Below are positions 32,981-41,980 of a DNA stretch of 43,094 bases, one piece after another. Positions within the stretch are counted from its first letter, which is position 1; every line of letters begins with the position of its first letter. The stretch lies in contig CANRKX010000010.1 of assembly GCA_947631325.1 (NCBI GenBank), positions 1-43,094 on the forward strand, in the 5' to 3' direction. The position numbers and the translations under genes were made by a program. This DNA is from an uncultured Clostridia bacterium. GTDB taxonomy: Bacteria > Bacillota > Clostridia > Christensenellales > Borkfalkiaceae. The notes under the pieces were generated by a model that ran no database searches, was not told where the DNA came from, and saw only the letters and a program-made list of their open reading frames with translations.

Positions 32981-33915
32981 GATCTGAACGACAGGGCGAA
33001 CCACTCGCCCTCCCTCACTCTCTTTTCCGGCACAAGCCCCTGACCTTCAAAGGCGTCCATCACCATCTTGAGCCTGCTCTCGATTATTCCCGAAAGTATG
33101 AGCGTTCCGCCCTTTTTAAGATTTTTGGGTATGGACGGAGCCAGCCCGCAGAGTATTTCGGCGGTTATATTGGCAAGCATAATATCGCCCTTTATATTGC
33201 TGTCGCCGAGAAGGTCGGAGTGCGCCACTGTGACTTTATCAAAAACCCCGTTGATTGCGGCGTTGTGTCTAGCGCTCTCGACGGCAAGATAGTCTATATC
33301 GGTGAGATAGGCGTACTTTGCGCCGAGCTTTATAGCGGAAATGCCCAAAATTCCGCTTCCGCAGCCCACGTCTATGCACACGCTGTCGGGCGTCAGATAT
33401 TCCTGTAAAAGCCTGACGCACATTGCCGTCGTCTCGTGTTCGCCCGTGCCGAAAGCCATGTTATTGTCGAGCTTAACGACCTCTTCGCCCTCGGCTTTTT
33501 CATATTCGATCCACTCGGGGCAGACGACGATTTTGCCGAGGTGAATGGGGCGGAAGTGCGTCCTCCAGATTTCTATCCAGTCGTCGCCGTCCACCTCACG
33601 GCACGAAGTCTCGAGGGTGCCAAAGGCTATCCCGCCCGCGGCGTTATTCTTCGCTTCCTCAATATCCGCCCTAATCTTCGGCAATATTTTTTCGGCTTCG
33701 TCCGACGGCACAAAGGCTTTGACGAGCACGTCGCTCTTATCCCCCAAGATATTCTCGTCGATATAGTCCCAATATATCGACTTGTTGGTCTGCAGTGCGA
33801 TGACGTCCTTAATATCCGATATGGCGACGCCGTAATTTGTGTACCGCCAGAGTATGTCGGCGATTATCTCGCTCGCCTCGGTGGTGGTATGTATTGTATA
33901 TTCACAGAATTTCAT
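32977..33915 (-). CDS. prmA: Ribosomal protein L11 methyltransferase
   Basis: Trimethylates ribosomal protein L11. The 312-residue length is usual. A substrate-recognition N-terminal domain precedes NNMAFGTGEHETT (151-163), the SAM motif DVGCGSG (182-188) and LANITAEIL. The ATG at 33915 has no ribosome binding site, while TTGCAA-17-TAAAAT ends six bases upstream, so the operon probably begins as a leaderless mRNA. It heads the prmA-rsmE-mtaB-prsW-hit-galM run. Confidence 0.95.
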   Translation of the reverse strand: MKFCEYTIHTTTEASEIIADILWRYTNYGVAISDIKDVIALQTNKSIYWDYIDENILGDKSDVLVKAFVPSDEAEKILPKIRADIEEAKNNAAGGIAFGTLETSCREVDGDDWIEIWRTHFRPIHLGKIVVCPEWIEYEKAEGEEVVKLDNNMAFGTGEHETTAMCVRLLQEYLTPDSVCIDVGCGSGILGISAIKLGAKYAYLTDIDYLAVESARHNAAINGVFDKVTVAHSDLLGDSNIKGDIMLANITAEILCGLAPSIPKNLKKGGTLILSGIIESRLKMVMDAFEGQGLVPEKRVREGEWFALSFRS

Positions 33916-33921
33916 AGCGAT

Positions 33922-33950
33922 ATTTTAACATGTGCGCGGCGCATTTGCAA
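33922..33950 (-). promoter_or_regulatory. prmA operon promoter, leaderless
   Basis: TTGCAA (33950-33945) and TAAAAT (33927-33922) on the minus strand with a 17-base spacer. The expected start falls at or next to the A of the prmA ATG (33915). Confidence 0.5.
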
Positions 33951-33974
33951 TGTTTTTAAAATAATTTGATTATT

Positions 33975-34823
33975 TTACTTTTTGATGGCGGCGATATATT
34001 CGATTGCCGAGTGGAAGGCGACGTTGCCCTCGCCCACCGCCTTTGCGTATTGATAGGGTCTGCCCGTGCAGTCGCCCGCGGCGAATATACCCGCAATATT
34101 CGTCCTTAAAGCCCTGTCCACAGCTATATGCCCGCCGTCAATCTCAATCCCGTGCACGAGAGCGGAGGGAGAGAGCGAACTCTTCAATATAAACGCCCCG
34201 TCCACAGCCCTCTCGGTGTCGCCGTATACGACCCTTTCAAGCCTATCGTCCCCCACAAACGCTGTGGGCGTTTTTATCAGTATTTCCCCCCTTTCGGGCG
34301 CGAGCTTGCAGTCCTTATATAGCGGCGAAAAGACCACCTCCCCCGCTATCGAAAAGAGATATTCCGCCTCGTGCTCGAACTTCTTGTCATGGCAGATTAT
34401 GGCAATCTTCTTGCCCCTATACAGCATGCCGTCGCAGGTGGCGCAGTAGCTTACGCCCCTGCCCAGAAGTCTCTCCTCTCCCTCGGCGCACTTTATCGAG
34501 GATACGCCGATACACAGAATGACCGCCGCCGCTTCGAAGTCCTCGCCTTCCGTAAGCAGGGAAAAATAATCCCCCGTCTTGTATACTCCCAAAACCCTCA
34601 TATCCTTTTGGGTTATCCCGAGCGAGGCGGCGTGATTTTCAAGCGCCCAGACGAGTTGCTCGCCCGAGATATCGGGAAGTCCCGGATAATTTTTTACGAG
34701 CTCCGCCCTCGCCGCTTTTTGCGACTTTTGACCCAGCCATATGAAGTTTTTATCCGTTATCTTCGCGTTTATCGCCGCCGAAATCGCCGCAGGTCCGCCG
34801 CCTATAATTGCCAAATCATACAT
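33975..34823 (-). CDS. Thioredoxin-reductase-like flavoprotein lacking NADPH motifs
   Basis: The 282-residue product follows the low-molecular-weight thioredoxin reductase plan. It has an FAD-binding GGGPAAISAA (8-17), the redox pair in YCATCDG (C127, C130), and the second FAD motif AAGDC (248-252). Where normal TrxB has a GxGxxA fold and HRRxxxR for NADPH, this protein has IICHDKKFEHEAEYL (142-156) and VVFSPLYKD, so neither motif is recognisable. Clostridial ferredoxin-dependent flavin thioredoxin reductases (FFTR) show the same loss, and an [FeFe] hydrogenase gene lies just upstream. The electron donor is therefore inferred to be ferredoxin or another flavin-type donor. The ATG at 34823 has no close ribosome binding site; AGGGG is about 15 bases away. 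Confidence 0.85.
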   Translation of the reverse strand: MYDLAIIGGGPAAISAAINAKITDKNFIWLGQKSQKAARAELVKNYPGLPDISGEQLVWALENHAASLGITQKDMRVLGVYKTGDYFSLLTEGEDFEAAAVILCIGVSSIKCAEGEERLLGRGVSYCATCDGMLYRGKKIAIICHDKKFEHEAEYLFSIAGEVVFSPLYKDCKLAPERGEILIKTPTAFVGDDRLERVVYGDTERAVDGAFILKSSLSPSALVHGIEIDGGHIAVDRALRTNIAGIFAAGDCTGRPYQYAKAVGEGNVAFHSAIEYIAAIKK

Positions 34824-34864
34824 ATATATTGATATTTTGCCCCTTTTTTGCCGCCTTTTATACA

Positions 34865-34896
34865 TTTGAAAAGCCCCTTTTTAAAGGGGCTTTTTT
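34865..34896 (-). terminator. Terminator of the hydrogenase gene
   Basis: AAAAGCCCCTTT (34869-34880) pairs with AAAGGGGCTTTT (34883-34894). On the minus strand it follows the stop at 34898 at once and ends in a short U tract. On the plus strand it is followed by six T, but no plus-strand gene precedes it. Confidence 0.8.
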
Positions 34897-34897
34897 G

Positions 34898-36412
34898 TTA
34901 CTTCATCTTGGTGAGCTGTTCCGCCAAATCCTCCAAATCCCTCGGCGGAATGGCTTCCGTGCTCGACTTGACCATCATATCCACCGCGACTTTCGCCCTC
35001 TCGGGGGGAATTATCGTGCCCACCCCCGCGACGCAACCGCCGGGGCAGCCCATGCCCTCAATCATATAGCCGTTGTACTTGCCCGCCTTTGCAAGCGTCA
35101 ACGCCTTTCTGCAATCGGCAAGCCCTTCGGCGTGGGCAATTTTGACCTCCGTTCCGGGATAGTACTCGTTTATGCACTTCGTAATGGCTTCCGAGACTCC
35201 GCCCGCGCAGGCATAGCCCCTGCCCGCGCCCGTCGCCTCGAAGTTGACGGGCAATTCCTCAAGCTCCTCGAGTTTGAGATTTTTCGCGTCGAACATTCCC
35301 GCAAGCTCTTCAAAGGTTATTACAAAATCGACGTGGCTCCTCACCGTCGTCCTCGAAGCTTCCAACTTCTTCGCGGCGCAGGGCCCTATAAAGACGACTC
35401 TCGCGTCGGGGTGTTTTACCTTTATCGATCGCGCCGTCGCAACCATGGGCGTCAGCTCCTGAGAGACCTCGCTCGCAAGGTCGGGAAACTGCTTTTTGAT
35501 GAGCACCGCCCACGCGGGACAGCAGCTCGTGAAGAGGAAGGGAAGTTTGCCCGTCGTGACCTCGTTTACATAGTGATGGGCTTCGGCTATGCACCCGACG
35601 TCGGCGCCGACCGCCACTTCGTACACGTCCTTGAATCCCAACGCCAAGAGCGCGCTCTTCATCTTCCCGGGGGTGACTTTGGGTCCGAATTGCCCTATAA
35701 TAGCGGGCGCGACGGCAGCCACGACGTCGTCCCCCTTCTTTATCGCCTGAATAAGCTGGAATATCTGCGACTTATCGGCTATGGCACCGAAGGGGCAGGC
35801 GGACATGCACTGCCCGCAAGCCACGCACTTCTCGTTGTCTATATGCGCCCTGCCGTATTCGTCCGAGGATATGGCGTTGACGCCGCAAGCCGACGCGCAC
35901 GGGCGGACATGGTGGGCGATTGCATCGTAGGGGCACGCCGCCTTGCACCTGCCGCACTTTATGCATTTGGATTGGTCTATGTGCGACTTTCCGTCGATAA
36001 TGGACACCGCACCCTTGGGGCAGTTCTTCTCGCACGAGCGCGCCACGCACCCGCGGCATTGGTCGCTCACGTAGTATTCGTTGTCGGGGCACTTGTCGCA
36101 AGCCGACGGAATTACCTGCATGAGGGGCGGCTCGTAATACTTGTCGGCAATGGTGGTCTTGCTCACTCCCGCCGTGATATGTACGGGCTTATTCGCGGGG
36201 CGCAGCGACAGCCCCATGGCGAGCCTTACGCGCTCCGAAGCTATCTGCCTTTCGCGGAATATGCTCTCGCGGTATTTGGGCACCTCGTCGGGGGTGATGA
36301 GATAGGGTATTTCCTCAAGGTCGCTCGAGACGTTCTCCGACTCGTACGCCACCCTCGCAACTTCGGTGAACACCTTTCTCCTTAAATCTGTTACAACGCT
36401 CTGCTGTTTCAT
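34898..36412 (-). CDS. Monomeric [FeFe] hydrogenase, group-B-like
   Basis: Predicted cytoplasmic hydrogenase exchanging electrons between ferredoxin and protons/H2. The 504-residue product has an N-terminal cysteine-rich region and ferredoxin-type clusters (CIKCGRCKAACP at 150-161, CVACGQCMSACP at 196-207, plus CRGC...C near 119-131). The H-cluster domain has L1 TSCCPAW (C297, C298), L2 GPCAAKKLE (C345) and L3 EGMGCPGGCVAGVG (C456, C460). All four H-cluster cysteines and the proton-shuttle cysteine are present. L2 has GPC rather than MPC, and L3 differs from ExMACxxGCxxGGGQ, which fits the group B (CpIII-like) class. It has its own strong promoter and terminator. Start: GGGAG five bases upstream. 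Confidence 0.88.
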   Translation of the reverse strand: MKQQSVVTDLRRKVFTEVARVAYESENVSSDLEEIPYLITPDEVPKYRESIFRERQIASERVRLAMGLSLRPANKPVHITAGVSKTTIADKYYEPPLMQVIPSACDKCPDNEYYVSDQCRGCVARSCEKNCPKGAVSIIDGKSHIDQSKCIKCGRCKAACPYDAIAHHVRPCASACGVNAISSDEYGRAHIDNEKCVACGQCMSACPFGAIADKSQIFQLIQAIKKGDDVVAAVAPAIIGQFGPKVTPGKMKSALLALGFKDVYEVAVGADVGCIAEAHHYVNEVTTGKLPFLFTSCCPAWAVLIKKQFPDLASEVSQELTPMVATARSIKVKHPDARVVFIGPCAAKKLEASRTTVRSHVDFVITFEELAGMFDAKNLKLEELEELPVNFEATGAGRGYACAGGVSEAITKCINEYYPGTEVKIAHAEGLADCRKALTLAKAGKYNGYMIEGMGCPGGCVAGVGTIIPPERAKVAVDMMVKSSTEAIPPRDLEDLAEQLTKMK

Positions 36413-36434
36413 AAGCTCTCCCTTTTTTTAATTG

Positions 36435-36463
36435 ATTATAACATATATGCGCGGCTATTTCAA
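36435..36463 (-). promoter_or_regulatory. Hydrogenase promoter
   Basis: TTGAAA (36463-36458) and TATAAT (36440-36435) on the minus strand, 17-base spacer, with an extended TG-N before the -10. The leader is about 15-20 bases. The 36464-36562 remainder of the gap holds nothing clear, and no strong terminator for the M60 gene. Confidence 0.8.
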
Positions 36464-36562
36464 TATTATTTTGAAATTTTGCGCTCTCAAATTTTTGCCA
36501 TGCGCACGGCACAGACGCCGCCGAATTCGCGCCTTTGCGCTCTCCGTCCCGAGCCCTTGCGC

Positions 36563-39500
36563 CTATCTTGCGACAGCTATGCTGTCTATATTGAAAGAGG
36601 AAGCGCTCTCTATCCTCACCTTATGGTTTCCGCGCGTCAAACCGTCGAAGATATACGACATGAACGTGCCGCTCTTTCCTTCCGCAGACGCAGCCGAACC
36701 CACCTTCTCGCCGTCGATATACACGTCGTATCCCGAGAAGCCCTCCGAAGAGGAATATATGGCAAATCCCCTGCCCGTAAAGGTGAACTCCGCCGCGCCG
36801 CCCTCCGTTGACAACACGTGCCCGAAGGTGCAGAGCGGTCTTATCACATTCCAATCGCCGAAGTATGATATCATTGAGTCGTCGGGGGATATCAGCTTCC
36901 CGCCCGTAAGCGCGTTTGAAAGTTCGACTTCGGCAAACGTCGTGTATCTGTGCGCGTTCATGTCCTCGATATCTATCTTATAGTATCTTATCTTCGTCCT
37001 GTCGAAGTCGAGCTGCACAGACTCGCCTATGGGTGCGTCGGGGATATCCACATCGCCCAAAAGCTTCATTTCGTCTTGGCTTATTCCGCCGTACACCTTG
37101 AATTTAATGGGCAGATATGCTTGACCGTTTGAGTGGTGATAGGTGTATAGCTTTATCCTGTTTGCCTCCACCTCTCTTCCCATATCCACGGTAAAGGAGA
37201 AGGTCTTGTCCGCCGTTATGAGATTTGCCGAAATGAGCCCCGTCGATTTGTCGCCGTCTATCACGTTGGAAGTGGGATAGTCCGCGTTTGCCGCCGTCGT
37301 ATTTAAAACAGTCGCTCCCGCGTTGGAGTAGACCTCTTCGGGGGCTGAATATCCGCCGTCAAATGGATTTTCATAGACCTTTATATCGGGCGAATAGTGC
37401 TCGTTATAGGCGTTGCCGACAATTGACGGCGTCGCCACACTATCCCCGTCGAACTTCGCAAGCCCCAAATCGAAGTATGCGTCGCCCGACAGCTTGTTCA
37501 AGTGCACTATTCTGAAATCTATGAACTCCCCGCGCTTGGCTTCCAAGTCAATGTATTTTCCCATCTCCACAGCCTTGTTGTGCCCCGACGGAACGTCCTC
37601 GTCGTCTATCTTCACGGCGAGCTGCCAGCTCTTTCCGCCGTCTGTCGAGAGATAGAGATTGCAGAACCTCCTTCCGCGCAGCGATATGCGGTATTTGCCC
37701 GCCGAGGTCATATAAAGCCTGCCCCGCATATCCGTAACAGTATTTTTGGCGGGGAACCACACCTGTGCGTTGCCGTTGGAGCCGTTCACGGCAACATTGT
37801 CGCCCGTCTCGACCTCAGAATATCCCGCAAAGTCGCTTTCAACAGCCGCGTCCACAGACGCGGGCAACTTGTTTGCGTCGTATGTATAAGTCGTCCTTTG
37901 AAGCATGTGCGCGTTCTCCGCCTCGCTCTGCACGAGCTCGATAACGAGCTTTATATCGCGCACCTCAAACAAATTGTCGTCCCTTTTGACGCCCACCGTC
38001 ACATATATTTTGCCCGAACTCTCCGCCGCGGAGGGGGTATAAAGATATTTCCCGCCGCCGATATCCCGTATCGTTCCGCTCTCGGGATTTGATACGCTCT
38101 TAATCGTCAGCGTGAAACCCTCGGGCGCGACGAGGTTTTGGGATAAATCGAGGGTGAAGTCCTCTCCCGCCCTTATTACATAGGGACGGGCGGTCTCTGA
38201 GAACTGCTCGCCGCCGTTATACAGATATCCCGCGCCCGTCTGATAGACGCTTGCGACGGGCACGTATGCGGGGTAATTTTCGGCTTTTATCGCGTTCTTG
38301 ACGTCCTCGCCCACGGGCAGGCGCAGAAGCTTTTCGAAGTACCAGCTCATGTCATAGTGCGTCGTCCTGCACACCGCCTCGAAGTACGCGTCCGTTCCCT
38401 GCTTATTGCCCTGTCCCCTCTCCTTCCAGTACGCCGCGGCGTCGAGGAAGAGCCGCTGCCCGAAGGAGTGGAGAATGTTGGCGTATGCGTCGAGAGCGGT
38501 GTCCCTCTCGGCATAGCCCTCGGCTTTGGAATTGAAGTTGGAAAGAGACAGCTTGGTCTGTTCCAATACGAATTGGGGATTCAAAAAGTTATTCCACCAA
38601 TCCTGCGTCTTTCCCGCTCTCCTCCCCGAAGATATGTCGGTAAAGAGCGAGTATGATACAAGGCTCGTCGCGTTATTTGAAACTTCTGTATTGTCGGGCA
38701 GACCGTAGCTTTGGTAGTGGTGATTGAACTCGTGTATATTGCCCCACGAACCGTTGGTTATAAAGGACTGATAGTCAAGGCTGCCCTGCATCCAGTCGGG
38801 AGGGCAGTTGGTGGAATTTCTGCCGACGAACGCCACCGCCGCACCCGCCGCCACGAAGGGGTCGTATATAAAGCCTATGCCCGCGTCCGACGTGTCCGCC
38901 GCGGGAACGCTGTTGGATATCTCGGATATGCGCTTCCAAAGATATGCCGCGTTGTACAGATCCTCAAAGGAGTAGTCTGCGGCGTACTTCAAAGGTCCCG
39001 AGTGCCTTACGCAGTTATCCCACACCTCCAAATCGAAGTAGGGAGCCGAATAGCTCTTGCTCTCCTCAAACTCCTCGGGCGTGGTATATCCCAATATAAA
39101 GTGCCTGTAACCCACCGCACCCGTTATGGTCACGGTAAAGGGAACGCCCGCCTTTTGGGGCTTTATGTATATGGGTCCGCCGAAGTACGAGCCGACGTAT
39201 GATTTAGCCTTCTTCGTCGTCATTCTCGTGAGTATGACGGGCATCCTCACGAACTCGCGCGCCTCCCATATGTTGTTTGCCTGTCCGTTTTGCAGGGCTT
39301 GACCTATGAACACAGTAAGCCCGCCCGTCGCCGCAAAGTCCTCGTCGCTCATCTCTATGGTTATGACCTCGCCCGCGGGCGCGTATAGCCCCGTAATCTC
39401 GTCGCCCACCTTGTGCGGCTTCATCGAAATGCGCTTAATTAAGGCAGGCTCGTCGTCGGACACGTCCCCGTAGTACATGCCCTTTGCCGCCGTGTGCTTA

Positions 39501-39940
39501 TACAGCTTTCTATGTATATTTTCGCCGTTGAAATAGAGGTTGCCCTTTTCGTCCATCTCGTCGAAAGTTGTCTCGACGTATTGTCCGTTTGTGGCAAGCT
39601 CCGCCCCCGTCCTCAAAAGGTCGTTCTCGGCAAGAAGAGCGCGCTTTTCGGCAATATTCACGTCCTCGCCCGCGGCGTACAGCTGTTTGCCGTATTCGGG
39701 ATAGGCGCCCAAACCCTCGTCCTTTGTCTCGGGGCGCTGCCTTTTCACCGTGCCGAGTATCTCGGCTGAATAGCCCACCTTGACGTCGGTGGGGTAATCC
39801 AACGCCTGTTCCGCGGGGAAGATTTGGGTGGAAACCTTGTCCCTGTCCTTGCCGCAGGAATTGGCGCAGCCCGCAAAACACGACGCGCACAACACTGCCG
39901 CAACAATTGTGTAGATTGTCCTTTTTAAGCCCTTTTTCAT
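36563..39940 (-). CDS. Secreted M60 (enhancin-like) metallopeptidase lipoprotein
   Basis: M60/M60-like peptidases cleave mucins and other O-glycosylated proteins. The 1125-residue product has a lipoprotein signal (FAGC, Cys25). The M60 catalytic domain contains HEFNH (H403, E404, H407) and the third ligand Glu419, matching HExxH-x(8-24)-E. A beta-rich region (about 560-680) and a PA14/carbohydrate-binding-like segment (about 720-830) follow. An F5/8 type C (discoidin) domain at about 880-1010 and a final beta-sandwich-like domain complete it. It starts three bases after the FtsX-like permease stop (GGAG six bases before ATG). The shared operon suggests linked regulation with, or release or sensing through, that ABC system, which is inference. 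Confidence 0.9.
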   Translation of the reverse strand: MKKGLKRTIYTIVAAVLCASCFAGCANSCGKDRDKVSTQIFPAEQALDYPTDVKVGYSAEILGTVKRQRPETKDEGLGAYPEYGKQLYAAGEDVNIAEKRALLAENDLLRTGAELATNGQYVETTFDEMDEKGNLYFNGENIHRKLYKHTAAKGMYYGDVSDDEPALIKRISMKPHKVGDEITGLYAPAGEVITIEMSDEDFAATGGLTVFIGQALQNGQANNIWEAREFVRMPVILTRMTTKKAKSYVGSYFGGPIYIKPQKAGVPFTVTITGAVGYRHFILGYTTPEEFEESKSYSAPYFDLEVWDNCVRHSGPLKYAADYSFEDLYNAAYLWKRISEISNSVPAADTSDAGIGFIYDPFVAAGAAVAFVGRNSTNCPPDWMQGSLDYQSFITNGSWGNIHEFNHHYQSYGLPDNTEVSNNATSLVSYSLFTDISSGRRAGKTQDWWNNFLNPQFVLEQTKLSLSNFNSKAEGYAERDTALDAYANILHSFGQRLFLDAAAYWKERGQGNKQGTDAYFEAVCRTTHYDMSWYFEKLLRLPVGEDVKNAIKAENYPAYVPVASVYQTGAGYLYNGGEQFSETARPYVIRAGEDFTLDLSQNLVAPEGFTLTIKSVSNPESGTIRDIGGGKYLYTPSAAESSGKIYVTVGVKRDDNLFEVRDIKLVIELVQSEAENAHMLQRTTYTYDANKLPASVDAAVESDFAGYSEVETGDNVAVNGSNGNAQVWFPAKNTVTDMRGRLYMTSAGKYRISLRGRRFCNLYLSTDGGKSWQLAVKIDDEDVPSGHNKAVEMGKYIDLEAKRGEFIDFRIVHLNKLSGDAYFDLGLAKFDGDSVATPSIVGNAYNEHYSPDIKVYENPFDGGYSAPEEVYSNAGATVLNTTAANADYPTSNVIDGDKSTGLISANLITADKTFSFTVDMGREVEANRIKLYTYHHSNGQAYLPIKFKVYGGISQDEMKLLGDVDIPDAPIGESVQLDFDRTKIRYYKIDIEDMNAHRYTTFAEVELSNALTGGKLISPDDSMISYFGDWNVIRPLCTFGHVLSTEGGAAEFTFTGRGFAIYSSSEGFSGYDVYIDGEKVGSAASAEGKSGTFMSYIFDGLTRGNHKVRIESASSFNIDSIAVAR

Positions 39941-39943
39941 AAG

Positions 39944-41977
39944 TCACTCCGTTGATTTCAGACTTTCATTCATGTCGATTTTTACTATTTTATGTCTCAA
40001 CAGCAGGGCGACGAGCCCCGTAAAGACCATTATGACGACGGGCGCGACAGCCCACATAAAGGTCGCAAACGTCCCCGCCGCCATTATGCTGAACAAAAAC
40101 GCCATAATAGCCGCAGACAGCGGATAGCCGAAGATTATGCCTATCGCCGCGTCTATGAATATCTCGCGGTAGATATATCCCGCCACTTCTCCGTCGTAAT
40201 AGCCCAAGACCATCAAGGTCGCAAGCTCTCTCTTCCTCTCGCTTATGTTGATATTGGTTAGGGTATATATGACGACCATTGTCAAAAGCCCCGCGAATAT
40301 GACGATTACAATGGATATTAAGAGTATGGAAGTGGAGCCCATCCCCCTGAAAAGGCAGATATCCAAAAGGCTGAGCCCCGCCATGACGAGAGCCATGGAT
40401 ATCGCGACGGCGAACACCGTCATTATGAATCTGCTCTTGTATCTTAAAACGTTTCTCGTCGTCGATTTGTATTTAAAGGAAAGCCTGTTCCATATAAAGG
40501 GTATTCTCTCCACAATGACCTTTTTGCCCGCCTTGGGGGGCTTGGGGCGGAGGAGATTTGCGGGCTTTTCGCCCGTCATCTTAATTCCCGATAAAAATGT
40601 AGCCCCGAGCGTCGTCACCACAATGACGGCAAAGGTCACGAGGAAGAAGACGGGCGTCACCGCCAGAGTTCTCGGCGGCATAGTAAAGGAATAGCCGAAC
40701 ACCCAATAAATTAAGTTGGACAGCGCAAGCCCTATAAAGAACGCGCCCACTCCCCCCGCGCCCGTCGCGACAGCCGCAAAGAGAATATATTTGAAGAGTA
40801 TTCTCACCCGCGAATAGCCCTGCGTCATAAGGCAGGCAATCTGCCCCCTCTCCTCGTCGAGAAATCTCGTCATGGTGGACAGCACGACGAGCGAGGTGAC
40901 GAACAGGAACGCCGCCATGAGGACGTAGCCTATCGCCTCCACCTTGTCGGCATAGGAGTTGAGGGCGTTGAACGAGTAGTTGTCGTACAGCGTCAGAACC
41001 CGCACGTTTTCTTTGCCGAAAAAGTCTGATATATATTGATTTTCTTGATCCGTATAGCTCTTGTAAGCCCCCGAAAAACAGCCGAACGTGCTTCTGTCGG
41101 GCGCGCATATCCACAAGTCGAGGGCGGGCGATATGAGTTTTTCGTCGGGGTTTAAGCCCAGCCGCTCAGCCGCCATATCAAACACCGTATCGTGCATGGA
41201 AGCGGGCAGATTTTTGATTTGGTCGGCTATAATTATCTCTATAAGGTCGCGGTAAGTGGGGATTATATCGGAAGAAAGATATATGGCGTTGTCAAGGCAT
41301 ATGAGCTCGTCCACGCCGTTAGTCGTGTCGGGTATCTTAACGTCCTCGGGGTTTTTATAGCTCGGCTCTCCGTCCTCGCCGAATGTGAGAACGCCCTGCG
41401 CGCTCCCCGAAATTTTCACTTCGGCGGCGGGCAGTTTTTCAATATATTCTTCATTTTCAAGCTCTTCGCCGCCGTCCTCTGCAAGCGCCTTCAAAAGCTC
41501 GGCAAAGTCGAGGGTGAAGACCTCCCCCTCTTCGAATCCCCTTATCTTCTTGTCGGATTTTTCGGCGAGGGCTTGCCCCTTATCTTCGGGCATCTTGCCG
41601 CTGAGCGTCGAATTTTCGGGTACGTTTATATCCCACTTCTCAAAATCCAGAAAGTACAGCCTCGTAAGTTCGCTCTCTTCGCCCTCGCCCAGATAGACGT
41701 CGAGCGTCGTCAAAGCGCGCACGTTGCCCTCGCCGTATCTTTGTTCCAGATTTTCTATATCCTCATCGGAAAACCCGTCGCCCGTCTTGTCCTTAACGAT
41801 GAAGTCCGAGACGTGCGCCGACTTATAAAAGGCGTTCAGAGAATCGCGTATATTGTCCGACGACGAGCCTATGCCCGAGCAAAAGCCCACCGCCACAACG
41901 ACTATGAGGACTATGGAGAGAAAGCGCGCAATGTGCTTTTCAAATGTCCGCCACAGCGTCTTTAAATAAGTTTTCAT
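39944..41977 (-). CDS. FtsX-like (MacB-type) ABC transporter permease
   Basis: Membrane subunit of a type VII/MacB-like ABC system, the class that exports peptides or lipoproteins or transmits force to extracytoplasmic proteins. The 677-residue product has an N-terminal helix (about 17-36), an extracytoplasmic domain of about 300 residues, then FtsX domains at about 345-465 and 520-677, each with three to four helices. The hydrophilic start and the NISERKRELATLMVLGY coupling motif are typical. It begins three bases after the ATPase stop (GGTGAGAG upstream), and the M60 gene follows after three bases. The substrate is unknown. Confidence 0.9.
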   Translation of the reverse strand: MKTYLKTLWRTFEKHIARFLSIVLIVVVAVGFCSGIGSSSDNIRDSLNAFYKSAHVSDFIVKDKTGDGFSDEDIENLEQRYGEGNVRALTTLDVYLGEGEESELTRLYFLDFEKWDINVPENSTLSGKMPEDKGQALAEKSDKKIRGFEEGEVFTLDFAELLKALAEDGGEELENEEYIEKLPAAEVKISGSAQGVLTFGEDGEPSYKNPEDVKIPDTTNGVDELICLDNAIYLSSDIIPTYRDLIEIIIADQIKNLPASMHDTVFDMAAERLGLNPDEKLISPALDLWICAPDRSTFGCFSGAYKSYTDQENQYISDFFGKENVRVLTLYDNYSFNALNSYADKVEAIGYVLMAAFLFVTSLVVLSTMTRFLDEERGQIACLMTQGYSRVRILFKYILFAAVATGAGGVGAFFIGLALSNLIYWVFGYSFTMPPRTLAVTPVFFLVTFAVIVVTTLGATFLSGIKMTGEKPANLLRPKPPKAGKKVIVERIPFIWNRLSFKYKSTTRNVLRYKSRFIMTVFAVAISMALVMAGLSLLDICLFRGMGSTSILLISIVIVIFAGLLTMVVIYTLTNINISERKRELATLMVLGYYDGEVAGYIYREIFIDAAIGIIFGYPLSAAIMAFLFSIMAAGTFATFMWAVAPVVIMVFTGLVALLLRHKIVKIDMNESLKSTE

Positions 41978-41980
41978 CTC

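Noticed and set aside
34808-36385. 525-codon open frame on the plus strand
   Set aside because: It is antisense to the [FeFe] hydrogenase, whose cysteine motifs are unmistakable. The plus-strand product is low-complexity and rich in Arg/His, typical of a GC-driven shadow frame.
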